Source: Toxoplasma gondii ME49 | Taxonomy: Eukaryota; Apicomplexa; Conoidasida; Eucoccidiorida; Sarcocystidae | Direction of reading: 5' to 3' | Length of the DNA stretch: 64,000 bases | NCBI RefSeq assembly: GCF_000006565.2 | Contig: NC_031477.1 | Span: 3,871,137 to 3,935,136, forward strand | Shown: positions 36,101 to 48,368 of the stretch, one piece after another | Position numbering within the stretch: the first letter of the stretch is position 1 | How the letters are laid out: each line of letters begins with the position of its first letter | Notes under the pieces: generated by a model | Databases searched by the model: none | What the model saw: only the letters and a program-made list of their open reading frames with translations | What the model was told of the DNA's origin: nothing | Translations under genes and position numbers: made by a program

Positions 36101-37769
36101 TTCTCGCTTTGTAAGCATGCGTTCCGAGGGGCCGCACTAGAGCGCAGACGCAGTGAGGGACTCGAAAGCGATTGCTGACAGAGTGGATCGCACCCAAAAT
36201 GCTTTCACAGATTGAATATATTGTAAGATGTGTGCTCCGTTCATTCACAAGACATTCTGCTGGTGCGTTGGAACAACCCTTGTGTCTGTAGTAGTATACA
36301 AGTGTGCTTCTTTATGCTGAGTCGTTTCCGGTTGTTGCTGTTTTGCACTCTCAGGCTGAAAACGTGGCTGGAAGGAGACCCCATCGGACAAAACTTTAGC
36401 ACCTTCTTCAAATTTTCTTTTGACAACCTGATCGTGTGGCAGTTCCGATACTGGATGCCGCACAGGGACAATACCACAACACTCTACTACTGGCTAAAGG
36501 AAGGAAAAGATATTGTCAGCGCCGGGAAGCCGTATTTCCATGGCGAGGTCCACACAGCGTTGGCAGTTATCTGGGAATCCGATCCCAAAATTCTGCCCTT
36601 CACCCTCACAAACCTGTCTATTGCCCTTGTCTGCATTCTCGCGGTGAGACTTCGAAAGTATTCAACAAAAACCCAAATCACGGTGGACCTTACGTGTTCA
36701 GCAAAGGAGAGTCGGAAGAACCCGTCGTTGAGTTTTGGTTTGACGCCCTCACCCCAAAAAGATACGGGAACGCGTTGGCACCACAAGAAGATGGGCTTCC
36801 AGCTTTCCATTTTCCTCATCCGTCTCCAATCGGAACAAGTCGGGTTCTGTGTCCTGCGTTTCTTGAACTCAGATCTCACTGCTACTGATTCCAGATCTGA
36901 CATCGGCGATCATTGTGGTCCTCGTCGTTTCTCTTGTCGACCTGTGGCTTTTTGGCTTCATGGCTCTCATTGACCTGCCTCTGAGCATGATCAGCATGGT
37001 GAATCTGCTCATCTCAATAGGTAAGGAGCTACGTGTAAGACAGTACGCAGTACGGAACAGCGCTGGTAACCTCAGCACATCAGTGTCTTCTCTCAGGACT
37101 GGGGTGTGCAGGAAATCTTCTTATGATTCCGGCTGCGACGTCACGTTAACGTTCAGGTTACAGCGTCGATTTTACCATCCACGTCGCGCATACCTTCACA
37201 CACTGCGTCGGCGCGAGTAGAAAAGATCGGATGGTCGAGACAATGATTGTCATGGGCGCGCCCGTGACTCATGGAATGCTGTCCACCCTGTTGTCGATTC
37301 TCGCACTTGCGGGGTCACCGAAATACATTCTAGAAGTTTTCTTCAAAATGATGTTCATGGTAAGCACAGCAGGAGTACGAACTGCTGACGACACACCGGA
37401 CGATTCGATGGCTTCGCTGGAGTCGCATGTTCCGGCGGCACAGTGGAAACTGTGTGCAATCGCGAGGTTGGGGGGAAATCGGCTCTCAGTTCTTTGGAAC
37501 TTCCTGCGTCAACGCCGCCCATGTTCCCTCCGGTTTCGATTTTCTGCTTCGCTTCTGTGGGCGTGCGAATTACGTTCCTTCAGGTCATTGTCTTCGCCTA
37601 CACCGCAGGCATGGTTCTGTTGCCGGTTGTCCTGACGTTGTTGGGGCCGTTTCATCCTCACGGAAAGAGAGAATCAGGAAAAGCAATTGCGTGTGACTCC
37701 TCAGCTCAGCTGATAGATATGGAACCGCTACACGGAACAGGGAAGGAAGAACATGGAGTGGGGGTCTGA
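33166..37769 (+). CDS. Patched/NPC1-type RND membrane protein with sterol-sensing-like domain
   Basis: Six exons: 33166-35504, 35739-36110, 36355-36643, 36873-37020, 37157-37359 and 37584-37769 (TGA). They give 1178 aa, GT-AG throughout, phase-consistent. About 150 hydrophilic N-terminal residues precede helix 1 (about 158-178), a luminal or extracellular domain, and a five-helix sterol-sensing-type block (about 412-567). That block contains the conserved acidic pair in GIGVDDLFVIINA (Asp487/488). A Ser/Glu/Arg-rich cytoplasmic loop (about 570-780) is followed by the second RND repeat. This has helix 7, a second loop domain and a five-helix block with GYSVDFTIHVAHTF (Asp1054, His1058), GAPVTHGMLSTLL and VFFKMMFMVIVFAYTAG. 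Keeping both relay motifs argues for an active proton- or ion-coupled permease. The family handles sterols and other lipids. The exon 4 acceptor was chosen at 36871-36872, because the later CAG would give an immediate stop. Confidence 0.9.
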
Positions 37770-39327
37770 ATTATCTGTCCTTTAGCAATGACGCACAGTG
37801 TCAGTTGTCGGCTTCGCCAGCGCTGTGGTCTGTCCACGTGGCGCAGTGTACAATGTGACTGTTTGAGATCGGTATCTGTCAAATTGTAGACTGGCTGGCC
37901 GAGTGTATCGCGCACTTCTGTTGCATTCGAAGTATAAACGCGGAAGCGCTCCACTTCGCAAAGCCGAAACTCCCGGCGTTCTTGTCTTGTCGGTGGCCTA
38001 GCGGAACCGCGGCTGCCAGGAGGGAGTTGACTTATACATCTTACGCTGAAAGGAAGTAGTACCTTTTCCCATTGTATCTCACAGTCCAGAGAAACACTAT
38101 GTTTGAAGGCGAACCGAGCCAGACTTGGATCTGCTTAAATCACTCGCCTCTGCAGTCAACTGCGCCGCCTGGCTATTTTCGTGGTTCTTAAGCGCCACAA
38201 TTAACGGCGACAAGCCTCCTCTGAAGTCTTAGCATGCAGCGTACGTGAATTCCACCACTGACACACCGTCTGAGGTCCGGCTCTGGACTCTGATTTCGGC
38301 CGCTGCTTCCAACTTAAACAACGGTGGACGATGGAAAATGCGTCAACCGCTAGTTCCCTGTTTCAAATGGAGAACTGACTAAACTACAGGAGACGCTGGG
38401 TAGTATCGCTTACAATCCAAATCCGTTTTCCGCTCCAAGCGATTCGTACGCCATTCGGGAAGTACGGTACCAAGCCAGTGTGTGCAGTGCCTGCTAGTTC
38501 ATTCTACGACGAAAGTCAAGACCGAGATAGGTCTTTCTGGGTTTTCAAAGTATGCTTCAAGTGTTGAAATTCGGAACAAGGAAAGAGTTAAGCAAATAGC
38601 GATAATAACCGTTTTTAGCTCGGGTTGCCTCGACCCAATTTATCGGGAGTGGCAGTGGGTTCTACATTTAGCCGAACATTTCCGACCAACCAGGATTTGC
38701 TTTCTCAGTCGGTCATCCGTGATGCGTCGCAGTACCTCGCGTGTTCTGCGACCTTCCCCCAGTGTTTTTTCTTTTTCCACTCTAAACTGTACAAAAATGC
38801 ACCGTCGCGGTAAATACCGTAGACTCGTCCGCGGTCTCCGTAGGTCTTCAACCTGTAGAAAAAGACATCCATCCAAAAAACGGTTTACGAGCTTCAACAG
38901 GACGTTGCGAGGTGACCGATCACCGGTCTCTAGCGCTGAGCAGAGCGTCGACATTAAAACAGTTCGCTGGTCGAGGAATTGAAGACCTCCTACGTAGGAC
39001 TTTACGCAGCTGTCGCATCGACTATAAAAAGTACGCAGAAGGACTTTCTGTGTATAAATACACCGGACACGGCATGTCGCGAGGGCACAAACGCTTACAG
39101 TCTTCAGAATCACATCTGAGCAGCACCTTTGCCACTTGTTTGCCCGCAAGAAACACATTCCATAACGGAAATGCCACGATGTTTTGGGAGAATTTTAATG
39201 CTTTGCATGGATTGCTCGCGATTCATCGCCAAAGGAAAAGAAGATCAAGAGTGGATCTCTCGAAGCTTCCGCTTCTGATGCACCTCTGGAGAAGCACCAA
39301 CGCAGGAGGTTTTGTCCCGACTGTCGC
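37770..39327. other. Convergent intergenic region, patched-like / J protein
   Basis: 3' flanks of two genes facing each other. No repeat or domain-bearing frame was seen. The J-protein stop (TAA, 39328-39330) directly overlaps a perfect donor-like GTAAGC. Splicing there to the CAG near 39290 would give TG plus A, again a stop, so the C-terminus is nearly the same either way. Confidence 0.5.
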
Positions 39328-42300
39328 TTACCAATCTCGAATGGGAGTTTCGTCGAGAAAGAGAATTCCCTCGACGCGATTCCCGTTTCCACTTCGGTCT
39401 GTGTAAGTCAATCGCGGCAACACTTGGTGTTTCCCTTTTTTTCGGAGGGTCGACGCGAGAGTGTAGACATCAACTTCCTTCAGTCCGCTTCGCCGGCGGT
39501 CTCCCCGCCGCTCTTTTTCGCTTTTGTGCTCCTCGAACTCGCGCCTGAATCGTCCCTGGGACCACGGCCTCGTTCTGTCTTTCTGGTTCCCAAGTCGGAC
39601 CCCTTCGTCGTCATCGCCTGCGGAATGATATCGCGTTCTTCCTCCCCCCTCTCCATCATCTGCACTGTCTCCGTCTCCAAGCGGAGCCTCTCTTCTGGAG
39701 TTCCTCCACGAACTCCTCCCGATAAAGTCGTCTTCTGAGGACGAGTCATCTTCCTCTCCGCCGCAGCCTTCATCCCCGTCGCCCTGCCTCCTCCTAAAGA
39801 CTGTCTCTTCGTCTTCACTGTCACTATCGAAGAACGCCTTTCTGCTCCTCCGTTTTCTTCTGCCGTCTGTGTACGACCTTCCCAGCCCGCCATCCTCGTA
39901 CACGTCAAAGTGTCCACCTACAAAAAGTCGTTCGCCGGTGTCGTTTTCGTCTTCTCGAAACTCCACCCCTCCAGTGACACACGGACCCTCACCCTCAACG
40001 CTTGCTCGGTGTCGGACTCCACCCGCCGTTTCGAAACTTTCACGTTCCCCCTCCTGTTCAGGGCTCTCACTTCCGTTCACAACTCGGGGAGTCTCCGTGC
40101 TTTCTTCCTTCTCGGATACGTCTGAGCAAGAAGACACTTTCTCGCGACACACGTTCCCTCGAGTCGACTCATAATGCGGAGTGTCTTGCCACTGCCGTCC
40201 AGGACCACGTGACCACGCGTACTCTCCTCCCTCTTCCGAGCCTGCGCTCTCGACTCTACACGCTCTCTCTTCGAGTTCGACTTTTGAAATGTCCGCGTCT
40301 TGTGCGTCTCGGCCTTGCTCCTCCAGCTCTGCAAACGACTCGCCATAGGTCCCCGAACCCGCAACACGCTCAGGCTGGTTCCTGGAAGTCGATTGGTTTG
40401 GGCGGCCGCCACGGGTGGTGGCCTCGTCCGCCTTAGACTTGAGGCCTCCGGTCTCTTGTATGCTTTCTAGTTCTGTCCCTTTCTCTGCATCTCTCAGTTC
40501 CTCCTGCTCCGCGTCGTTTTCTGAAAAAGCGACGTGTGCATTTCCATCTCGCCTGCTTCTGCGACTCTCCGTCTGTTCCACGTCCGCGTCGTCGGCTTCG
40601 CTGGCTGGGGTATCGACTCCATGATTTCTGTCGCCTCCCGTCTCTTCTCGGGAGTGTTCGTCTCCTCCCAGCCCCTCGTCTTCCGCGTTGTTCGTCTCTC
40701 CCTTTGGAGTCCCGCTGTTTGCACAGTCTTCTGAGCGGTCGCAAGCCCCGCTCCGAGTCTCCTGGCGCTCATCCTGCCTCTCACATCTCTGGCCTCCCTT
40801 CCTCATCCCCGTTCGCCGACTCCTGTATTCCGCCTCCTCTCCCTCCGTCGCCGCCGAGGCCCGCGGAGACCGTCTCCGGTCCTTCTCGTTCTTCTCTCTT
40901 TCGTTTCGCCTGGCGTCCCCACAAGGCCTGTCCGTCCCGGTATCTTCTCCTGTCTCTCGCTCCCGCCGGTCTCGGCGACTCTTTTCCCGCTGCTTCTTCT
41001 CCTGCCGGCGCCGTTCCTCGCGACCGTCGTCGTCTTCCATCACACACACGTCCACTTCGCGCCACTGTTGCCACCGCCTAACAGCTCCTGGATGCATGCG
41101 TCCGCCTTTTCCCCTGCTTCCCTGGAGATCTTTGTCCCGGCGCATGGACGCTGAGCCCCTGCGAGGTCCGAAGAAGCCGTCTCTGTCCCCGTGTCTCTCA
41201 TCAGGGTCGAACTCGCTTTCAGCTGCAAACGCGTCTCCATACAAGTCGTCTTCAAAAACCGAAGACCCTCGTCTCGCCTTCCAGCGCATGCCTCTCTCTT
41301 TCTCCGGCATCGACGCGCCTTTCGGCCCTCTGCAGCTTCGCTCTCCGCCTGATTCTGCCTCCTGGCATTGACCGCGCTCGCGGCGGCGAGAAAAGAAGGC
41401 GCCTTCGCCCTCTTCAGCGCCTTCGGATGCCTCGCGACTCTTCCGTCTCTTCTCGCTTTCGCGATCTCCCCACAACCCCTGCCCGCTCTCAGGCTTCCCT
41501 GGAGAGCCTCGCGCCTTCTCCCGCCGAGGCCGTCCACCCTGGCGAGACGCGTAGCTATTCCGCCCATGCTTCCAGTCGTCTCTGCATGCACAAAGGCACA
41601 AACGCAAATGAAATAACGGAATAACGGAATTGCTTCTTGGAGGGTGTTCACCCCGAAACCACCAAAGTCACCAGCGGCTGGGGCTTCCCGTATACGCAGA
41701 GGCCAAAGCGGGAAGCCAAACGAAAGACACTCGACAAGACAGAGAAAAATCGCAATTCGCGGCAAGGTGTCTCTCCAGGTGGACAAACACGGATCGGGAA
41801 CCGTGTCGCGCAGAGGAAATCGGTCCTAATCGATTCTCCAATCGTGGGGCACAACAACCCTTACAAATGTACAGACGCAAGAAACATCCGCTTTTCTTCC
41901 TCTTGGCAAAGCCGACTCCGTTTTCGCGTTCCGTTCTTCTTTCGTCCCCCACCTCCTTTTCGTCTAGACACGATTCGGGCATGAGTGGAGTGTTGTGAAA
42001 TGAAAGGTGAAAAAACACTGTTGTCCACCAGATGCAGACGGGCTTCGGCCTTGCCTCTGCGGCCTTCTGGGGTGATTTTTGCGTTTCAAGTCAGGCAGGA
42101 AATCTGGTGTTTTTAGCTCGTATTTCCCCAGGATGCTGGTCAGTGCTGTGCGTCGCGGTATATAAGGAAAAACGTTCGTTTCGTTTGTCGTTTTCTGGTC
42201 ACGCTTGCGTGTCTGCATGTGCGGAGTGGCGCTGCAGTTCCTGTTCTTCCTTTTTAAAAGGAGGCGACTTACTCAAAGTCGAAAGAGCAATCCTCCTCGT

Positions 42301-43447
42301 CGAGCGAGCGCCAGAACGTCCGGTTGCCTCGCGGGGGCTCTGGCCGCGTCGTCCATAAGCCCCCGCGGCGTCCGTAGGCCCGCTGCGCGTGCAGAGCCTC
42401 CCTGAATGAGAAGAAGACAATTGAATCGGAAAGCCTTTTCAAAGTTACCATTCTCTTACAAGGCAGTTGCCTGCAGGAAACGAAGACACCCGAACATGCA
42501 GTGGCCTCAGAGGATTTTTTATTTCCCCCCAGAGGCTTGTCACTTGCGATCGGAGGTGCATGGACCCGCCTCCGCTCTCAGCTGCTTCAACTTCAACCGT
42601 TTTCACTCAGACGCTTCCTGACGTTTTCTGCTCGTCTTTCCTCAGCTTCTCTTACCAGAAAGCAGAGTCGTAGTAAAAGGCCTCTCCACCCTTGGCGTCT
42701 CCTTCAGGGTAGAAGAAGCTCCCAGCTTCGGGCTTCTCCCTTTTTGCTTGTTTCCCAGACAAAGTGGAAAATCCGTCTCTGCTGCCCAGGCCAGCATGTG
42801 CCTCGTAGAGTGCATCGTACTCTCGACGATTTGCACTCAACTGCTTATATGCCTCAGTCACTGCTTGGAACTTATCTCGGCATTGCGACGCAGATCCTGA
42901 AAGCAATACCCCACAGAGCCTGCAACACAGCTGCTTACGCAAACACTTATATATATATAGATAGATAGATGGACTTAGTGTGTATATGTGCATAGACCGA
43001 TATATGTAAGTGTACATACATATGCAGTATATATATATATATAAACATATGTACCTTTGAATGCGTAAGACCTGAATGTAGCTGTTCGTTGTTTGCAGAG
43101 GCGTGGACGGAGACGGCAGACGCAAGGGAAACGGCTTAACTGGGTCTCTGTTGGATGCCGAAGGCGAGTGAGGGTGCGACGCATGCGCAAGTGGTGAGAG
43201 AGGGAATCAGATGCGAGTAAGCAGCTCTTTCCAGGAGAGAAGCGAAAAGTCGGAAAGCAGAGTCAACCATGTACCGATTCTCTGTGAAGCGAGGGAAACG
43301 GTGTTTACCACGCTCACCGCTGTCGGGGTGCAGCTGCTTGGCAAGCTCAGCGAATTTCTTCTTGATTTCTGCATCTGTGCAAGTCGGGTGGAGACCCAGC
43401 ACTTTGTAGCAGTCTACGAATCGACGTGCGAGCCCATGCCCCGCCAT
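39328..43447 (-). CDS. J-domain (DnaJ-like) protein with long charged C-terminal region
   Basis: Four exons in transcript order: 43447-43318, 42896-42656, 42401-42273 and 41581-39328 (TAA). They give 917 aa. The J domain occupies residues about 13-75: CYKVLGLHPTCTDAEIKKKF, HPD at 40-42, then CRDKFQAVTEAYKQLSANRREYDALYE. The HPD loop is split by intron 1. About 100 residues of linker follow (SFFYPEGDAKGGEAFYYDSAFW, GNRTFWRSLDEEDCSFDF). The last exon encodes 751 codons of highly charged Arg/Glu/Asp/Gly/Ser-rich sequence with no recognisable fold, ending in a more ordered segment (VDVYTLASTLRKKGKHQVLPRL, then LFLDETPIRDW). J proteins recruit and stimulate Hsp70. The client or compartment is not evident and no clear targeting signal was seen. 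The short ordered C-terminus may be a conserved docking element. The start ATG at 43447 is the first in frame after a stop-free GTG. Confidence 0.88.
42949..43053. repeat. TA/GATA-rich array in J-protein intron 1
   Basis: TATATATATAGATAGATAGATGG followed by ATACATA and (TA)n sequence, between exons 43318-43447 and 42656-42896. It is the first TA array after the nearly 23-kb TA-free interval. Confidence 0.88.
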
Positions 43448-46400
43448 TTGCCTCTTAGGACACACAGCGAGGTAAGCAAACGCAGAGAAAGAACGACGAC
43501 CGATCCGCGAGACAGAGCTGAGTCACTCGAGGCAAATAAACAGCGGCACCACAGTACCAGAGACACTGAATATGACTTCGGCTTGAGCGAGAGTCTACCC
43601 AAGACATAAGACAGTAGAGAGAGACGAAAAACACAAAGAGAAGGCGCTAGAGAACAAAAGGAAGTGCGTGACTATGGGGAGAGAAAGCCGGTGGGACGAA
43701 GAAAGGCAGAGAGGACGAGGGCAGAAGAGTTTGCACGGAGAAAGAGGCGGAAGACAACGGGACATTGGCAGACTACTCTCAAAATCTTTGTCACACTTTT
43801 TTCCGACCACCTAGGTCAACAGCGGAAAAGCGACGGGGAAAAAAATGGAGGCGATTCAGGGGCAACAGTGACCAAAACGGAAAGACAGCAGAAGTCCGAG
43901 AGCCACTCTGTTGCGCTGGCTTCGCTCGTCTCTCTTGTCCTCTTTCCTTCGATCCAGAAAGAATGGCGACAAACAGCGTGGACGAATCCATAGGAGTCGA
44001 GAAAGGAAGTTAGAGGAGGGGTTTCGTCGTTGTTTTTGACGAAGAGCCTTCGACAAAGTGTTGCGTGTCGAAGAGGAAGAAGCAAAGAAGAGAAAGGAGA
44101 CTGCTGCAGAAACGACTGCGGCGAGAACAGGGTCTTTGACAGAAAAGAGGCCCAACGTGATGCAGAAGACGGGGTACGGAACACTCGAAGCAAGTCAGAC
44201 GAGAAGTTGAAAAGCGACGACGCGGGAAAAGGAGACGGCGGTTTCCCGCAAAAGAGCCTCCTCTGTGTTACACATCCTTTCATGAAGAGATCCAGGTCAC
44301 GGCCAGCAGGTGGTTGACTGCAGTTGCCAGTTTCGCCTCTGTTGTCCGGTACAGCGAGAAAAACAAACACGTTTCTGGAGCATTGCTTCGGGTGTATGTA
44401 CACCTGCCACAGCTGACTCGCGGAAGTTGTTCCCGAACAACCGGCTCGTGTTGGCTACGCGGATCCTGTTTCAGGGATGCACGCAGTAGATGGTCTTTGC
44501 TTTTGCTAGCACTCAAGATTCAAAGGTTCTGATGGTGAACGCGAGTGAAGGCAGTGAACTGTATGCCAGCTGCATGCCATGGGAAACCATTTCACGACGT
44601 AGCGTCGTGCGGGTAAAAGAGCTACCGTGCTTCCAGTCTTCGGTGTCGCTTGGAGGGGCTTCTCTGGAGAGTGGCATCAGAAATAAAACCGAACAAACAA
44701 AACGACGAGGATGTCGGAAACGAAGACAGAGATCCTGGCAGCTCTCGCCGCATCTAGAGAGCATCGGGACGATGCATCTGCCACGAACAACGCAACTATG
44801 GAAACCGACAGCGAAACGCCACCATAGGAGGGACCGAAATACGCCAGAAACCTGGGTTACACCGTGAAAAATGACGCAGAGTCGGTTCGTCCACGTGAAA
44901 ATTGGAACGGGGAAAGTATGGTAGCTAGGAAACTGTCCGTGCGACTCTGCATTGCGTTCGAGAGAGGCCAACACAACGAAGGAAAAACAGGAATCGGTGT
45001 TCGGACACGGCGGAACGAGTCAACAACAGATGCGCAACAAAACTTCAGTGGGAAAACGTGGCCTTATCGTCGCAAACATTTAATTATTCTCCTTCCTCCT
45101 CAATATCACGCTTGCGCCACCTTTGTCTTTGCTGTTGCACTGCGTGTCAACTGGACGAGTGCTGAACCGTCGGTGTCTCGTCGCCCGACTTCAGCTAAAT
45201 CCTTGTTTACGGTCACTTTTACAAGTTCCTACCACTGTGGCACTCACACTGGTGATGTTTCTGTCTTTTCAAAAGTGAATGCCATTTATGCCAATATTTT
45301 TGACACACGCTGCTTGGGGGCCCGACACTCGGTGCAACAGTCTTCTGGTCGAGTAAGTCTTATCCTGGGTCGACGCTTCATCCCCTTCCAGTTTGAGATC
45401 TCTGTTACTGTATGTAGTACGTTAACGCTGAGAATATTGGATTTACAGAAAGCACATGCTTCCGAGTCTTCTACGTTAATGAATGTTGTTCTGTTGCTCA
45501 AGTCCGCTTCGTGAAGACTGATGTTTCTTGACATGTCGGTGACATAATCAGTAGCACTCATCCATTTACACACTTTCAGGGAAACAGAGACCAACTCGGC
45601 AGTGTCCAGGACAGAGCCGTTGTTTTACTGGCTGTCGGGAAGACACGGTGGCGAATCGAGCAAGTGTCAGTTGATTGAGGCAACAACTACAAAAAGCACG
45701 GACGAGTGTGGGGAGGAACCCTCGAACGGGTCGCGAGTTCCACTTGTTCAGTGAACTCGCTTTCCAGAAACTGGGTGCCTTTGTCGGATTCATCGACAAC
45801 GTAGAAAAACGGGTTGATGTGTCACTGGGGGTGAAGGCGAACACACGCCATTGTCCCAGAGCTATAGCGGACGATACGAGACGATGAGCATGGCGAACAG
45901 CCGAGGCAATGCGCAGTGAGGATGTGATCCCCAATTTTAGAAACATCTGAAGAGATGTTCTTAAAAAACGCTGAATCTTCAGGGAATTTTCGAGTCGACT
46001 GAGGTAGATGGGACGAGATGTCTTCGATGTCGACTGAGATGGCGGCAAAAAGTTCCCATTCTTGCGGTTCCGAACAAGAAAGCCAGTTCCAGTTCTAGCA
46101 ACCTTAGGCCACGTTATCCGAGTTGCTTCCGCCTTTCTAAAGGAACTTGTCCGTGTCAGCGACGAGTCTAGAAAGACTCCCAGTGCAACGAAAAAGGGTT
46201 TTCGATGAAGGTGCTGTACACGGTCACGCAAGCATTCACGCTCAGAGATCGACCGTCGCACGTCTTCCGTGAAAGCGATAAAAAAACTGCAAGAGAAAAA
46301 GCAATGAGGAGAGGCGATACCGCTGCGGAGAACAACGCGAACCGAATGCGCATCTTCTCTGTTTGCCACGTTTACCCTTGATGAAGAACGTCCGTGGTTT

Positions 46401-48368
46401 TCGAGATCCTCTTGGCGTTTCTGACACTTATTTTAGCCCACAGAAAGCTCAGACAAACGAGTTCGCTGCGTGAAGTGGTCCGGCGACGCACGCCCTTGTC
46501 CAGAATTCGGGTGGCACTTGGAAATTTCAGCGCATTCTGCTTTACAGAAAAGTGCCTTCTGTGGCCCTCTCGCCAAGCGCAATTAGCATATCAAACTCCG
46601 TGAGTTCGAAATGTGAGTGGTTGTTCTGTCCGTTTCCCAAGTGCCAATTTCCAATGGAGACAGACACACTTCAACATCTGTACCCACTTTTGACCCAGCC
46701 TAAGTGAAAGGCAGAAGCATCCGAATGAGAAGGCAAGCTACCAAAGTTTATGGCCAACGGATTGCGGAACAAAAGCAACAAAACCACCTTCGGAGCAGCT
46801 CGCTATTTAGTGTGAGTGCGTCATTTCAGTCCCTGAGTTCTGTTCAACTCCTCTACGTGTGCGCTTCTGCCACAGATGTGTGAAGCGTGCACTCTGCTTG
46901 CATCGTGGACACAGAAAACAGCGGTCGGAATTTTTCCCGAGCAACTGATGTACACGATCCCTAAACTGTGTTGTTCGTCTGGCGTCCGTGAAACAGTTCC
47001 GTTCATTCTTTCGACACACCTACGGCTGTCTCAGGAGAGAAACTAGAATTCAACGTTTTGCCAAGACAGGTCCCAGATTACCTTGACTCTCCTTGTTGTA
47101 CGAATGCATGGCGTTCAGTTGAATCTGCTTTTAGAGCACATCCACAAACACCAATTATATGTCCGAAAAAGACTCAGAATTTTCCAGAGTGACCGTGACA
47201 CCATGCTAACACCACAAAACCCGGGGCCGGCAACCCACGACCACCGGTAGGATACTGAAATCCATCACTTTTAGCCGTCTTACGCATTCCAGTGGAGTGG
47301 TGGTATACAGAAACCATATATACCTTAGTATTAGTCGGTTCTCCAACGAGGGAAACCGTCGTGGAAAGAACCCTCAACAGTGCGGGTAAAAGATGAGGCG
47401 CTGTTTCCAGCTTCGGGACGAAAGGACTCTGCTCACATCGTCCCTCAGGCTGTGTTGACTGTCGGCTTTATGCTGGAACTGCATGTTGCCAGGTTGAGGC
47501 CGTCGGGGAGGCTGAACGTGGAAAAGTCTACCTTTTGTTGTGGAGTCTGGCTCTACATGCACATGCATTCGATAAAACGGGGAGATGAACTAGTTAAGTA
47601 GGGCAGCGGAAAGAGGCAGAAAACGCGAACTTATGTGAATAGGCTGCATGAGACTTCCAGTGTGTGTTACGCCTGAAGCCAAGCGTGCGAAAAAGGGAGT
47701 TGCAGAGTTTTCCACGGAAGAGTGTACTGAGAGTCCTTCCTTAGACCACAACAGTGTCTTTTATCTTCATATGATTGCAACGAAGAGCCATCACAATTTG
47801 GAGTCGGCCCAGACAGAATCTCAACACTAGTTCGAGTCACCGGAGTTAGAGAAACCCGGTTGAAAACCGTGGGACTTTAGCTTCATGGACTTCCAAACAG
47901 ATATGTGTGTGTGTGTGCCTCCTTGAGTCAGCGCGGGAAGTCCCAGTCCTCGACGCTGGCGGAGAAAACATGACCGCGGTAGATAGCGTGCAGACGCGCC
48001 AAAGTGGTTCCTTTCCCAGTTGCTTTCTCTTGTTAGCAAAACGACTCGAATGCCATCGGCAAAACCCCGGAACGGTATAAATGGAGCAAGTCGCAGGCAC
48101 GTTTGCTTTTTCTCCGCGTCACACACAGCGCGAATGCGCGCGTGTGTTCTTGAGGCCAGTCGCACACGCAGCGAAACTTTTCGCGCCTCCCAAGATTCCG
48201 TTCGCGTCAAAAAACTCCTCAGCCTGCGTCGCGACTCTTCAGTTTCTCGTCTTTTTTGCCTCGCCCACATCTTTTTCCGCGATACAGACCTGCTTCTCTC
48301 CAGAGTCTACCCTGCTAATTGAACTCGCCAAATACTGGTGCTCCATTTTCTGTCGCGTTCTCGCCACG
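43448..48368. other. 4.9-kb divergent intergenic region, J protein / SDR
   Basis: 43448-44270 is purine-rich on +, so pyrimidine-rich on the J-protein sense strand, consistent with its 5' UTR. A dispersed-palindrome copy sits at 44391-44404. From 44.5 to 48.0 kb composition is even and free of TA arrays. One unusually long frame (45566-46369, minus, 267 codons from a GTG) has no ATG start or known domain; see the finding on a possible retroelement remnant. The 288 bases before the SDR start are open in its frame from an ATG at 48081. No confident gene. Confidence 0.5.

Noticed and set aside
40536..41371. Plus-strand frames of 181 and 227 codons opposite the J-protein last exon
   Set aside because: Antisense shadows of an Arg/Glu/Gly-rich coding exon. 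The J-protein frame is supported by three upstream exons in phase.
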